Origin: Aromatoleum tolulyticum
Lineage (GTDB): Bacteria > Pseudomonadota > Gammaproteobacteria > Burkholderiales > Rhodocyclaceae
Assembly (NCBI RefSeq): GCF_900156155.1
Contig: NZ_FTMD01000017.1
Coordinates: forward strand, 1 to 64,000
Direction: 5' to 3'
Length of the DNA: 64,000 nucleotides
The notes beneath the pieces are model-generated. The model ran no database searches and was not told where the DNA came from. It was given only the letters and a program-made list of their open reading frames with translations. Of this stretch, positions 26,022 to 35,800 are shown in pieces (positions within the stretch are counted from its first letter, which is position 1; each line of letters begins with the position of its first letter). Position numbers and translations under genes: made by a program.

Positions 26022-29000
26022 CCCGCCGGCCAGCGCGCATCGGCCGCGAGGCGCTCCGACAGCTGCCGCAGCGTGTCGTCGAGGGCGTCCGTGAGCGCCC
26101 GTACCTGTTCCGGAATCCCATCCGTTTCGCCTGCACGGATCATCCCTTCCGTCAGCAGTGCATGCGCCTGCAGGGCATTCAGTCCAAGATTGCCCGCCAC
26201 CCCCTTCAGCGTATGCGCCTCGAAGCGCAGCTGGTCGAGGTCGCCTTCGGCCGCGAGCTGCTGCAGGCGCGTGCAGCCGTCGCGGTACTGCTCCAGGAAC
26301 ATGGCGGCCAGCTCCCGGTAGAGACCGGTATCCCCGCCGATGCGGGCCAGGGCTTCGTCCACGTCCGTCTCGGACACCAGGCCGGGAGGGGCGATCGGCA
26401 CGGCCGGGGTGGATGGGGCGGCCGGCGTCGGCGAGCCGGGAGTCGATGGGTCGAAGGGCGGCGCAGGCCGCACATGATCGGCCGCGGCATCGGCGATGGC
26501 CAGCCAGCGCGCCAGCACGTCAGGCAGGGTGCGGAAATCGATCGGCTTCGCGACGTGGTCGTTCATGCCCGCCTCCAGGCAGCGCTCGCGCGCATCGCTG
26601 AAGGCGTCGGCCGTCATGGCCAGGATGGGCAGCGCGTCGTGGTCGAAGTGGCGGCGGATCCGTCGCGTCGCTTCGTAGCCGTCCATAACCGGCATGTGCA
26701 GGTCCATCAGCACGAGATCGTAGGTGCGTTCGAGCGCGCGCGAAACCGCCTCTTCGCCGTTGTTCGCGATGTCGGTCGTCATGCCGAGGCGGCGCAGGAA
26801 TTCGCCGGCGACCTGCTGGTTGAGCGGATTGTCTTCGACGAGCAGGACGCGGCGCCCGCGCAGGCTGATCGGGCCGCCGGCCGTGCAGCAGGCGGGCGCC
26901 GCCTGCCCTGCGCCCTCGGCCGCCGGGCGCAGGCGCAGCGCGAAGTGGAAGCAGCTGCCGGTGTCGGGGGTGCTCTCGACGCCGATCGTACCGTGCATCA
27001 GTTCGACCAGCTGCTTCGAAATCGCCAGCCCCAGCCCGGTGCCGCCGAATGGGCGGGTGATCGCGTCGTCGACCTGCGAGAAGGGCCGGAACAGGCGCGC
27101 GACCTGGGCCGGGGTCATGCCGATGCCGGTGTCGCGCACGACGAACTCCAGCACGTCGCCCCCGGGATCGCTGCTCAGACGCCGCAGTTCCAGGCTGACT
27201 TCGCCGTGACGCGTGAACTTGACTGCGTTGTTCGCGAGGTTGAGCAGGACCTGTCCGATGCGCAGGGCGTCGCCGACGTAGTCCATCGGGCCCTGTTCAT
27301 CGAGCTTCACGTGCAGTTCCAGTCCGTTTTCGTGCGCACGGAAATCGAGCTGGTTGACCACTTTCGCGAAGAGTTCGCGCAGGCTGAACGGCGCGGCGCC
27401 GATCTCCATGCTGCCGGCCTCGATCTTGGAGAAGTCGAGCACGTCGTTGATGACCTGCAGCAGACCATCCGCGGCACCGCTGATCTTGTCGAGGTAGTCG
27501 CGCTGTTGTGCGTCGAGCCGCGTCTGGAGGGTGAGCCGGGTCATGCCGATGATCGCGTTCATCGGCGTGCGGATCTCGTGGCTCATCGTCGCGAGGAAGC
27601 GGCTCTTTGCGCGGTTGGCGGCCTGCGCGGCGTGCAGTGCCTGCTCGAGGCGCGTGTTGGCGTGCTTGAGCGCGGTGATGTCCTGCACGATGCCGATGAC
27701 GTCGATGGCCTTGCCCGCGGCATCGCGCCGGACTCTCGCCTCGATGTTCACCCAGCGCAGTTCGCCCGCCGCGATGATGCGGCTTTCCGTGCGGAAGTCG
27801 TCCGCTTTGTCGAGCGCGGCGCGCCAGGCCGCTTCGACGCCGGGACGATCGTCGGCGTGCAGCGCGCCGAAGAAGTCCTTCGCGAGCGGTGCCGTGTCGC
27901 GGGGAAGGCCGAAGATCCGGCAGGTCTCTTCCGACCAGTCCAGCGTGTCCGTGCGCAGGTCGTATGCCCAGCTGCCGATGTGCCCGACTGCCTGCGCCTC
28001 GGCCAGCGCATCGCGGCTTGCCTGCAGTTCCTGGGTGCGCAGGGCGACTTCGCGTTCGAGGTTGTCGCTGAGCCGGCGATGGGAGTCGAGGGCTTCGCGC
28101 AGCGCACGCGACAGGGCACCAATCTCGTCGGGGCTGTCGTCGGCCGGGATCACGGGCGCGCCGTCGGCGAGGGGCGTCGAGACGGCGCCGGCGAGCCGGT
28201 CGAGGCGCACCGTGAGGCGGTTCGCGAGCCGGTTCGAGAAGCCCCAGACGAGCCACATCAGCGGTATCGCGAGCGCGATCAGCAGCAGGACGATGTCCCG
28301 CAGCGGCTTGAACCACGGATTGTCGTTGCGGTACAGCTCGAGCGTGATGCGATAGAGATCGGGATGACGCGCAGGCTGCACCATCTGCGTCACCGGCTGG
28401 GTGCCCGGGCGGTGCGAGGCGGTGTCACGGCTCGCGATCACCGGGGCGTCGGCGCGCTTGAGGAGGAGATTGAAGCGCTCGTCGAGGGTGCCGCTGGCCT
28501 CGTCCAGCAGCGCCGACAGGTCGATGCGGCCGAACAGCACGCCGATCACGTCTTCGGTGTAGGGAAAGATGACCGGGTAGGCGACCAGCATCGCGTTGCC
28601 CTGGTCGACGGCGATCGGGCGGCGCTCGGCCCCGCTCGCCGCGAGCACGCGCGTTGCGAGCTCGTCGGCGACGGGCCGGAATTCGGCGATGAGCTCCGCC
28701 GAGCCGGCGATGAAACGCCCGCGGTAGTCGAGGAGGGCGAGCCGGGAAAACTTTCCGCTGTTGTACTGCCGCAGAAAGGGGCGCAGGTAGGCTTCGCGTC
28801 CGGTCGTGTCGGTCAGGGCGGTCCAGATCAGCGGGCTGCGGCTGAGGTCCTCGGCCGTTTCGGTGATGCTGGCGAGGCTGGCGTTGAAATTGCCGGCGAG
28901 CACCTGCAGCGTGGTCGTCTGGGACTGCCGGATCGAGCGGCCGATGTTGTAGGTCTGGAGCGACAGCGTGCCGATGCCGGTCAGCACGAGCACCGACATT

Positions 29001-29059
29001 GCCAGCAGGAATGCGCTCTTGCGGATGCGGGCGGCGAGTCCCGCCGACTGTGTCGCCAC
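26003..29059 (-). CDS. Hybrid sensor histidine kinase (periplasmic sensor-HAMP-PAS-HisKA-HATPase-REC-HPt)
   Basis: A 1018-residue membrane kinase. A first membrane helix lies at about residues 13-35, a periplasmic domain of about 210 residues (Cache-like size) follows, and a second helix at about 245-265 leads to HAMP-type sequence and one PAS domain (about 365-475). The H-box [19 protein letters not shown] puts the phosphorylated His at 494; DTGIGMTP and [16 protein letters not shown] are the G boxes. A receiver with Asp786 (LVLMDLHMPVMDGY) and an HPt domain with His949 (EAHTLKGVAGNLG) complete a BvgS/TorS-like relay. The start is a GTG 7 bases after the stop of the solute-binding protein gene, which may deliver its signal. 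Confidence 0.9.
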   Translation of the reverse strand: MATQSAGLAARIRKSAFLLAMSVLVLTGIGTLSLQTYNIGRSIRQSQTTTLQVLAGNFNASLASITETAEDLSRSPLIWTALTDTTGREAYLRPFLRQYNSGKFSRLALLDYRGRFIAGSAELIAEFRPVADELATRVLAASGAERRPIAVDQGNAMLVAYPVIFPYTEDVIGVLFGRIDLSALLDEASGTLDERFNLLLKRADAPVIASRDTASHRPGTQPVTQMVQPARHPDLYRITLELYRNDNPWFKPLRDIVLLLIALAIPLMWLVWGFSNRLANRLTVRLDRLAGAVSTPLADGAPVIPADDSPDEIGALSRALREALDSHRRLSDNLEREVALRTQELQASRDALAEAQAVGHIGSWAYDLRTDTLDWSEETCRIFGLPRDTAPLAKDFFGALHADDRPGVEAAWRAALDKADDFRTESRIIAAGELRWVNIEARVRRDAAGKAIDVIGIVQDITALKHANTRLEQALHAAQAANRAKSRFLATMSHEIRTPMNAIIGMTRLTLQTRLDAQQRDYLDKISGAADGLLQVINDVLDFSKIEAGSMEIGAAPFSLRELFAKVVNQLDFRAHENGLELHVKLDEQGPMDYVGDALRIGQVLLNLANNAVKFTRHGEVSLELRRLSSDPGGDVLEFVVRDTGIGMTPAQVARLFRPFSQVDDAITRPFGGTGLGLAISKQLVELMHGTIGVESTPDTGSCFHFALRLRPAAEGAGQAAPACCTAGGPISLRGRRVLLVEDNPLNQQVAGEFLRRLGMTTDIANNGEEAVSRALERTYDLVLMDLHMPVMDGYEATRRIRRHFDHDALPILAMTADAFSDARERCLEAGMNDHVAKPIDFRTLPDVLARWLAIADAAADHVRPAPPFDPSTPGSPTPAAPSTPAVPIAPPGLVSETDVDEALARIGGDTGLYRELAAMFLEQYRDGCTRLQQLAAEGDLDQLRFEAHTLKGVAGNLGLNALQAHALLTEGMIRAGETDGIPEQVRALTDALDDTLRQLSERLAADARWPAGQLRMT

Positions 29060-29066
29060 CAGCGGC

Positions 29067-30278
29067 TCAGTGTCTTTCCGGTCGCGCGGGGGAGGCCGGT
29101 GCGAGCGGGACGAGCACGTCCTGCGCCGTGTAGCGCGCCATGAACACCTGCTCCGGCGATAGCGCGTCGTGGCGATCGGGCGTGAACGGACGTTCGTAGT
29201 TGCGGACGAGGCCCCTGTAGGCGGGTAGCTGTTCCAGCGCGTCGCGCACCTTGGCACGATCGGCCGAGCCGGCCCGCGCGATCGCGCGCGCGAGCAGATG
29301 GGTCAGGTCATAGGCGTGTGCGACGCCCACCGGCGCGCGCACCTGCTCGGGGCCGGGGACGCCGTAGCGTGTCTTCAGCGCCGCAAGCACGCGCTTCGCG
29401 ATGGGGGTATCGAGGCCGATGAAGCTGAAGGTCTGCACGACCGCGAAATCGACCTGGTCGAGCGCGCTGCCGGCCATCTCGGCGAAGGCGCCGCCGGTGA
29501 CGCCCCAGTGGCTGATGATGGGCAGGCGCTCGCCCTGCGGCAGGGCCGCCACCTCGCGCACGAGCAGCGAGCCCTCGGTCTCGTTGGCGACGAGGACCAC
29601 CGCTTGTGCCCCGGCTGCGCGCAGTTCGCGGTATTGCTCGAGCAGCGACTGGTCGCCCCAGTTGTACCAGCGCTCGCCGACGATGCTCACGCCGGCCGCG
29701 CCCGACGCCGTCGTGAGCGCGTTGCGGTTGCTGCGGCCCCAGCCGGTGTTGGGTAGCAGGATGCCGACGCGGCTCGCGCCGCGTTGCTGGCGCGCGAATT
29801 TCAGCATCACCGGCGCGGCCCAGGCATCTTTCAGCGACAGGCGGAAACTGTAGCTCGGGTGATACTTGCGATCGGTGATCGGATCGGCGGAGCCCCACGG
29901 ATCGAGGATCAGCACGCCCAGCTCCTGGGCCACCGGCAGCCATTCGAGGATGACCGGGCTGAACTTGCCGCCGAATACGCCGACGACGTCCGGCATTGCC
30001 GCCAGCTCGCGCAGGTTGTCCACGCCGATCGCCGGGATCGAGCGGTTGTCGCGCGTGACGAGGGCGAGCTTACGGCCGCCGAGCACTCCGCCCGCGGCGT
30101 TGATCTCGTCGATCGCAATCTCGATGCCCTGCTGGATGGCCTGCGCGGAAGTGCTGGTCTTGTGTCCGAATTCGGCGTCGAGTCCGATCAGGACGGGAGG
30201 TGGTTCGGCTGCCGCGGGTGACAGGCAGGCGGCGAGCGCGAGCGCGCCGAACAGGGAGCGCAGGGGTTTGAGCAGCAT
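29067..30278 (-). CDS. Periplasmic solute-binding protein, Leu/Ile/Val type, without transporter
   Basis: A 403-residue type I periplasmic binding protein. A signal peptide (about residues 1-24, ending PAAA) is followed by IGLDAEFGHKTSTSAQAIQQ, EIAIDEINAAGGVLGGRKL and a two-lobed fold with VVGVFGGKFSPV and LPNTGWGRSN. The family binds branched-chain amino acids, amides or related compounds. No permease or ATPase gene lies nearby; instead its stop is 7 bases before the hybrid kinase start. That arrangement recalls TorT/TorS and LuxP/LuxQ, where the binding protein hands the signal to a kinase. The ATG was chosen for the signal peptide; the ribosome binding site is weak. Confidence 0.85.
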   Translation of the reverse strand: MLLKPLRSLFGALALAACLSPAAAEPPPVLIGLDAEFGHKTSTSAQAIQQGIEIAIDEINAAGGVLGGRKLALVTRDNRSIPAIGVDNLRELAAMPDVVGVFGGKFSPVILEWLPVAQELGVLILDPWGSADPITDRKYHPSYSFRLSLKDAWAAPVMLKFARQQRGASRVGILLPNTGWGRSNRNALTTASGAAGVSIVGERWYNWGDQSLLEQYRELRAAGAQAVVLVANETEGSLLVREVAALPQGERLPIISHWGVTGGAFAEMAGSALDQVDFAVVQTFSFIGLDTPIAKRVLAALKTRYGVPGPEQVRAPVGVAHAYDLTHLLARAIARAGSADRAKVRDALEQLPAYRGLVRNYERPFTPDRHDALSPEQVFMARYTAQDVLVPLAPASPARPERH

Positions 30279-30307
30279 CGGTGAGGGGCGTTTGTTGGCG
30301 GGGGCGC

Positions 30308-30931
30308 TCAGGCGTCGTCGTTGAGGAGGGCGCCCAGCAGCTGGAAGGCCTTGCGCTCGGACAGTTTGTCGCTGCGCGACAGGTTGAGGATGGTCCGCGC
30401 GAGCGCCTCGGCGATCGGGCCGACGGTTGCATGCGGTTTGTCGAACAGGGCCGTCGGTGTCGCGGTAGCCTGCGAAAGCAGCGCGGTGATGGCGGCGGCG
30501 TCCGCATTGCGGGTCGGGCCCGCACCGGGAAGCGTTCGTTGCCGGTCGGCGGTCGGACTCGCCTCGATGTCCGCGCCGGACGGGGCGCCGAGCACGTCCC
30601 ACACGCAATGCGGCACCGCATCGCGCGTCTGCGGCACGTCGAGCCAGCCCGGCGGCAGGCCGAGCGCCTGCTCGATCGCCTGCGCGAACGGATCGGACAC
30701 CGGCTTGCGGCCCGACGTCATCAGGCTGACGCGGCTGCTGGTGAGGTTTGCTGCATGGGTCAGCGCGATCTTCGCGCCGCGCGCCGCGGTGAGCATGATC
30801 AGGTTGCGGCGGCGCATGTCGTGGCGTTCGTGTTTGCCGATCGCGCCGCGCGCCGGCGTGAGGGGCGCGGGGACCGTCGCGGGCGCGGGCACCTGCGCCG
30901 CGCGCTCCAGTGGCTTCGCGTCGTGTTCCAT
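30308..30931 (-). CDS. Small protein with XRE-like helix-turn-helix region
   Basis: A 207-residue protein, GGAG 8 bases before the ATG. Residues about 38-100 look like a helix-turn-helix of the Cro/XRE or phage repressor kind: HDMRRRNLIMLTAARGAKIA, then ANLTSSRVSLMTSGRKPVSD and EQALGLPPGWLDVP. The C-terminal half is low in recognisable features. I recall comparable proteins in betaproteobacterial chromosomes but no function. It lies 29 bases upstream of the solute-binding protein gene and could regulate this operon. An inverted repeat ahead of the gene (31038-31069) is a candidate target. Confidence 0.55.
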   Translation of the reverse strand: MEHDAKPLERAAQVPAPATVPAPLTPARGAIGKHERHDMRRRNLIMLTAARGAKIALTHAANLTSSRVSLMTSGRKPVSDPFAQAIEQALGLPPGWLDVPQTRDAVPHCVWDVLGAPSGADIEASPTADRQRTLPGAGPTRNADAAAITALLSQATATPTALFDKPHATVGPIAEALARTILNLSRSDKLSERKAFQLLGALLNDDA

Positions 30932-31037
30932 GCGGCTTTCTCCGTCGCCGCCCCGGCAGGATCCGCCATCCTGGGAAGGGCGCACGTCTGTTTGGCCCGC
31001 CGGCCGGGAGCGGGTATGCCGCCGGGGCGAGCCTCGT

Positions 31038-31069
31038 TCAGCAGGTGAAGCGGAATGATTACCTGCTGA
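31038..31069. promoter_or_regulatory. Inverted repeat upstream of the XRE-like gene
   Basis: TCAGCAGGT (31038-31046) and ACCTGCTGA (31061-31069) form perfect 9-base arms with a 14-base spacer, located 107 bases ahead of the XRE-like start and past the end of the REC-HPt gene. There is no T run on the minus strand, so an operator is as likely as a terminator hairpin. Confidence 0.4.
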
Positions 31070-31141
31070 GCGTATGATTCAGGGAATGTTACCGTTCGGG
31101 GGGGCGGGCGTCAATGTCCATGTCCGCGCGGGTAGGACACG

Positions 31142-31906
31142 TCAATGGGCGTCGAGGGAGAACTCGCGCGCCAGGTCGACGCAGAAGCGCCGCAGCACCT
31201 CGGCGAAATCCCGTGCGTGACCCCGCACCGCCTCGTCGTCGCCTGCGCGTGCGGCCGCCCGCAGGGACTCGATGGTTCCCAGCACCTCATGCGCGCCGAT
31301 CGCTTCGGCGCCGCCTTCCATCGCGTGGCAGAAGTCCAGCACCCCGCGCAGGTCGCCATTGTGCGCGAGCCTGTCGAGGCTCGAGATGCGGTCCGCTGCA
31401 AGCTTGTAGAACTCGTCTGCGACGGCCTGCTGGATCGTCCGGTCGGGACCGATGTAGAGCTTCATGTGCTCGAAGTCGACGAGCGAGTGCTGCGATTCGA
31501 CCGTCGTGCTCGGCGCCCTGGGTGGCTCGCCCAGGCGCAGGCCCCAGCGCACGGCGCGCTCGAAGAGCTCGGCACGGACGGGCTTGGCGAACATGAAGAC
31601 GTTCTTGTACGCGCTGCGGACGCGTGCGAAGTCGCCCGGTGCCGAGCTGATCACGAGGACGGGCAGCGCGTCGTACTCGGGCTTGGATTTCACGACGTCG
31701 AGAAAGGCGACGCCGTCGAACTTGGGCATGCGCAGGTCGAGGATGATCAGGTCCGGGGTGCGCTCGGACAGCGCCACCAGTGCCGCATAGCCGTTCTCCG
31801 ACGACAGGACGCGGATGTCGCTGCCCAACTCCTTGAGCTTGCTTGTGTACAGCGCCCGGTGGAAGGGGTCGTCCTCGATGATCAGTACATAGTGTTGGGC
31901 ATTCAT
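31142..31906 (-). CDS. Response regulator with C-terminal HPt-like domain (REC-HPt)
   Basis: A 254-residue soluble protein. The receiver (1-125) has IIEDDPFH, Asp57 in LIILDLRMPKFDG, Ser in LVISSAPG and Lys in FMFAKPVR. Residues about 160-250 are a helical bundle in which His194 (CHAMEGGAEAIGA) takes the place of the HPt phospho-His; the usual Lys two residues later is Glu. The protein could shuttle phosphate from a kinase receiver to another receiver. It is divergent from the next response regulator; the shared upstream region contains a strong palindrome at 31987-32007. Confidence 0.75.
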   Translation of the reverse strand: MNAQHYVLIIEDDPFHRALYTSKLKELGSDIRVLSSENGYAALVALSERTPDLIILDLRMPKFDGVAFLDVVKSKPEYDALPVLVISSAPGDFARVRSAYKNVFMFAKPVRAELFERAVRWGLRLGEPPRAPSTTVESQHSLVDFEHMKLYIGPDRTIQQAVADEFYKLAADRISSLDRLAHNGDLRGVLDFCHAMEGGAEAIGAHEVLGTIESLRAAARAGDDEAVRGHARDFAEVLRRFCVDLAREFSLDAH

Positions 31907-31986
31907 CGTCCACGCGCGCCGAGTGGGTATGTTGGGAAGATGGTACGCGAGCTTTCCGGCGAGTGCAGCCTCGTCGCGCTATATAT

Positions 31987-32007
31987 GTTTACCTTTGTAA
32001 GGTAAAC
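31987..32007. promoter_or_regulatory. Palindromic operator candidate between divergent response regulators
   Basis: GTTTACC-TTTGTAA-GGTAAAC is a perfect inverted repeat of 7-base arms with a 7-base spacer, set in an AT-rich stretch (CTATATATG before it, CTATACC after it). It is 81 bases from one start and 76 from the other, suitable for control of both genes. Confidence 0.5.
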
Positions 32008-32082
32008 TATACCTCGCGCCAATGTGGAATGGTGATCCGCGGCGTCTTCGATCGGGGGCGGGGTGGCAGCGGGGAGAAAGGG

Positions 32083-32580
32083 GTGGTCGTGAACGAAGCG
32101 GAAACGGCGCAGGCACAGGGGGAGGGAGTAAGGCGGATCCTCGTCGTCGACGACGACCCGCTCATGTGCAAGCTCATGGGCGCGATGCTGCGCGAGCATC
32201 CTGCGCAGATCCGCGTTGCCGGCGACGTGAAGGGAGCGCGAGCCGTGATCGACACGTTCCGACCGCAGGTGATCTTCCTCGATGTCGCCCTGCCCGGGCC
32301 GCGTGACGGGCTGGACCTGTGCGCCGAGCTGAAGGCCGGGCCGGACGGCATGCGCCCGCTGGTGATCATGATATCGGGGCGCAACGCGCTTTCGCACATC
32401 GATGCCGCGCTGTGCGCGAGGGCCGACGGATACCTGCTCAAGCCGTTTTCTGCGGTCCAGGTGCAGGGCGTGCTCGATGCGGCGGAAGCATGGCTGCTGG
32501 GCACGTCACGTCCCTTTCGCCATTTCTGGCCGTTCGACCGGCAGCGCCCGCGCGCGGCCCGGCCGGTATCGAGCTGCTGA
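32083..32580 (+). CDS. Response regulator, receiver domain only
   Basis: A protein of about 165 residues: a receiver domain with VVDDDPLMCKLM, Asp67 in VIFLDVALPGPRDG, Ser in IMISGRN and Lys in YLLKPFSA, and then a short basic tail without recognisable output fold. Start choice is uncertain: GTG at 32083 and GTG at 32089 both lie behind GGGGAGAAAGG; an ATG at 32029 is less well placed. It sits between the palindrome region and the large hybrid kinase in the same direction. Confidence 0.82.
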   Translation: MVVNEAETAQAQGEGVRRILVVDDDPLMCKLMGAMLREHPAQIRVAGDVKGARAVIDTFRPQVIFLDVALPGPRDGLDLCAELKAGPDGMRPLVIMISGRNALSHIDAALCARADGYLLKPFSAVQVQGVLDAAEAWLLGTSRPFRHFWPFDRQRPRAARPVSSC

Positions 32581-32841
32581 GCGCCGTCCGGAGTTGCGGC
32601 GGCGCGCGGTTTCCGCGGGGCCTGCGCGCAGCGGCCGTGTTCGGAAAAAGGGCGTGAGATAGTCACGAAACATTGCGGCGGCAAGCTTGTATGATTTTCG
32701 ACAGAGCAGGGACATCGCGCCGCGCGCGCGGATGCAGCGAATGCAGGCTTTGGACTGCGGCATGGGGCTGGGTATGTCGAACTGCAGCGGTGCGGGGACG
32801 GCGCGTGCGGCACGCTGCAGGGCTGGTGGAGAAGCTTCGCG
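32581..32841 (+). other. Gene-free spacer before the large hybrid kinase
   Basis: 261 bases without a convincing gene. A TATGAT at 32688-32693, in a local AT-rich spot, could be the -10 element of a promoter for the hybrid kinase, but I cannot place a good -35. Nothing else is seen. Confidence 0.3.
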
Positions 32842-35800
32842 ATGACGGTTCCCGATGAAGTGACGGTTGCGCCGGCCCCCGAGCCGCAGGAGGGTCCGGA
32901 CGAGGCGGGTGGCCTCGTCGCGGCGCTGGTGCCGCAGTCGCTGTCGATGAAGATCGGGGTGTTGGCGGCGCTGTATTTCGCGTTCGGCCTGCTGGCGACC
33001 CTGCTCGTGCCGTCGCACACCTTCTCCTCGCCGGTGTGGCCGGCCGCCGGGGTGGCGCTCGCGGCCATGCTGATGTGCGGCGTGCGCTGCTGGCCCGGAG
33101 TGTGGCTGGGCGCCTTCCTCATCGACCTGATGCAGGACCTCTCGATGGTCGGCGCGATGTCCGCGGCGAGCGGAGCGACGGGAGCCGCGCTGCAGGCGGT
33201 GGGCGGGGCGTGGCTGGTGCGCCGCCTGCTGCCGGATCTGCCGCACCTCGCGCGCTCGCGCGATCTGGCCCGCTTCCTGTTCCTGATCGGTCCGTTCGCC
33301 TGCGTCGTCTCGTCGACCATCGGCGTGTGGTCGCGCGTGGGGTTCGGCCAGATGCCGGTCGATGTGGCCCTCGGCGAATGGCTGGCGTGGTGGGCGGGCG
33401 ATACGCTCGGCGTGCTGCTGTTTGCGCCGCCTCTGCTGATCTTCATGCTGCGCGACCGTCCGATGTGGGCGCGGGGTGCGGCTGGGCTGCGTATCGTTCT
33501 CCCCCTGTTCGTGACGGCGATCCTGCTGGTGATGGCCAACCACGGCATCGTCAGTCTGGGCCACAGCCGGATGCAGGCGGCAACCGCTCAGCGGATGGAT
33601 GAGGCGTACGAAATCGGTTTCCTTCCCGTGGCGGGGGCGCTTGCGCCGCTGCGCGGGATCGAGCGTTTCATCTCCGCGAGCGAGGACGTGACGCGCGCCG
33701 AGTTTGCCCGGTACACGTCGTGGATAACGACCCAGCCTGCGACGCTCGCCGTCGATTGGGCGCCGCTCGTGCCGCAGGAGGCGCGCGCCCAGTTCGAGGC
33801 GAGCGTTGCGGCGGAAGGCCTCCCCGGCTACCGCATCGTGGAACCCGACGACACCGGCCGGCTGCATCCGGCGGCCGAGCGCGCCGAATATTTCCCGGTA
33901 CTGTTCAGCGAGCCGCAGGACCCGAATGCAGCGGTCCTCGGTCTCGATCACGCGTTCGAACCGGTGCGCCGCATCGAGATGGGGCACAGCAGAAGCAGCG
34001 GTGGCGTGCATGTCGCTGCGCAGGTGGTGCTGGTGCGCACGGCGAAGCCGGCCTTCCTCGCGTTCCTGCCGGTCTTTCGCACGGGCAGCGACGCGGATCT
34101 GCCCGGTCGGCGCGAGATTCGCGGCTATGTGGTGGGCACCTTCGACATTGCGCGCCTGTTCGCGCCGCTGGCCGATGCCGCGCGTGTGCGAGCGCTCGCC
34201 TTGCGCATTTCCGACGTGACCCCCGGCGCGTTGCGCAAGGTGCTGTTCGAACAGATGCCGATCGGCACCACGTGGCAGTGGGCACGCGACGTCGATTTCG
34301 GCGGACGTACGCTGCGCCTCGAGCTGGCGCCGCTGGGCGGCGCCTCGCCCGTCAACCAGTCGATCGAGCTGAAGGTGTTCAATGGCATCGCGGTGCTGGC
34401 TGCGTTCCTCGTTGCCTTCGTCGCGCTGAGCACCGCCGGCCATGCGGCCGCGGTGCAGCGCGAGGTGGGGGTGCGCACGTCCGACCTGCAGCGCGAACTC
34501 GCGGCGCGGCGTCAGGCGGAGGATCTGCTCGACCGTTTCTTCACGCTCGCCCTCGACTTGCTCGCGATCGGCACGACCGATGGCTGCTTCCTGCGCGTGA
34601 GCCCCGCGTTCACGCACACGCTGGGCTGGAGTGCGGAGGAGCTCCTGGCGCAGCCGCTGTTCGCGCTGGTGCATCCGGACGATGTCGATCGCGTGCGCGC
34701 GGAGTTCCGCTCGATCGGCGCGGACGACACGATCGGTTTCGAGTGCCGTCACCGCTGCAAGGACGGCTCGTGGCGCTGGCTCGAGTGGCGGGCGCGGCGC
34801 CATCCGGACGGGCTGGTGTTCGCGTCGGCGCGCGACATGACCGCGCAGCACCAGACGGCGCAACGCCTGCGCGAGCTGAATGCCGAACTTCAGCAGGCGA
34901 GCTCGGATGCGGAGCAGGCGAGCCGCGCGAAGTCCGCCTTCCTCGCGGCGATGAGCCACGAGATCCGCACGCCGATGAACGGCGTCATCGGCCTTGTCGA
35001 CGTGCTGTCGCGCACCGAACTGACCGAGCAGCAGGCCGATCTCGTCAAGACCGTGCGCGAATCGTCGACCAGCCTGCTGGGCATCCTCGACGACGTGCTC
35101 GATTTCTCCAAAATCGAGGCGGGCCGGATGGAGATCGCTCTTGCGCCGGTCGTCATCGAAGACATCATCGAAAGCCTGTGCAGTTCGCTCGCGCCCGTGG
35201 CCGCGCGCCAGGGTGTGGACCTGTCGGTGTTCGTCGCGCCCGACATTCCCGGGCACGTGCTGGCGGACGAGACGCGCCTGCGCCAGGTCCTGTACAACCT
35301 CGTCGGCAACGGCATCAAGTTTTCCGCCGGACGTCCCGAAGTGCGCGGCCATGTGAGCGTGCGGGCGCACGTCGCGCAGGCGGCGCCGCTGCGGCTGTGC
35401 TTCGAGGTGTCGGACAACGGCATCGGCATTGCGCGCGAACGGCTGGCGCACCTGTTCCAGCACTTCACGCAGGCCGAGGCGTCGACGACGCGGCGCTTCG
35501 GCGGCACCGGCCTGGGGTTGGCGATCACGAAGCGGCTGGTGGAGCTGCTGGGGGGCGAGATCGCGGTCGAGAGCACGCCGGGGGGCGGTTCGGTGTTCGC
35601 GGTGACGCTGCCCTTCGATGCCGCCGCGACGGCAGAGCCGCGCGAGCTGCTCAGCCTGGAAGGCATCGACTGCATCCTGGTGTGCCGCGACGATCACGGC
35701 CCGGAGGCCGCCGACGTGCGCAGCTATCTCGAGCATGCGGGCGCGCGCGTGCAGGTCGCTCCGGATGCGGATGCAGCCGGGCGCATGGCGACGGGGCTCG

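Noticed and set aside
26162-29143. A plus-strand frame of about 990 codons opposite the first hybrid kinase
   Set aside because: Antisense shadow with no family motif.
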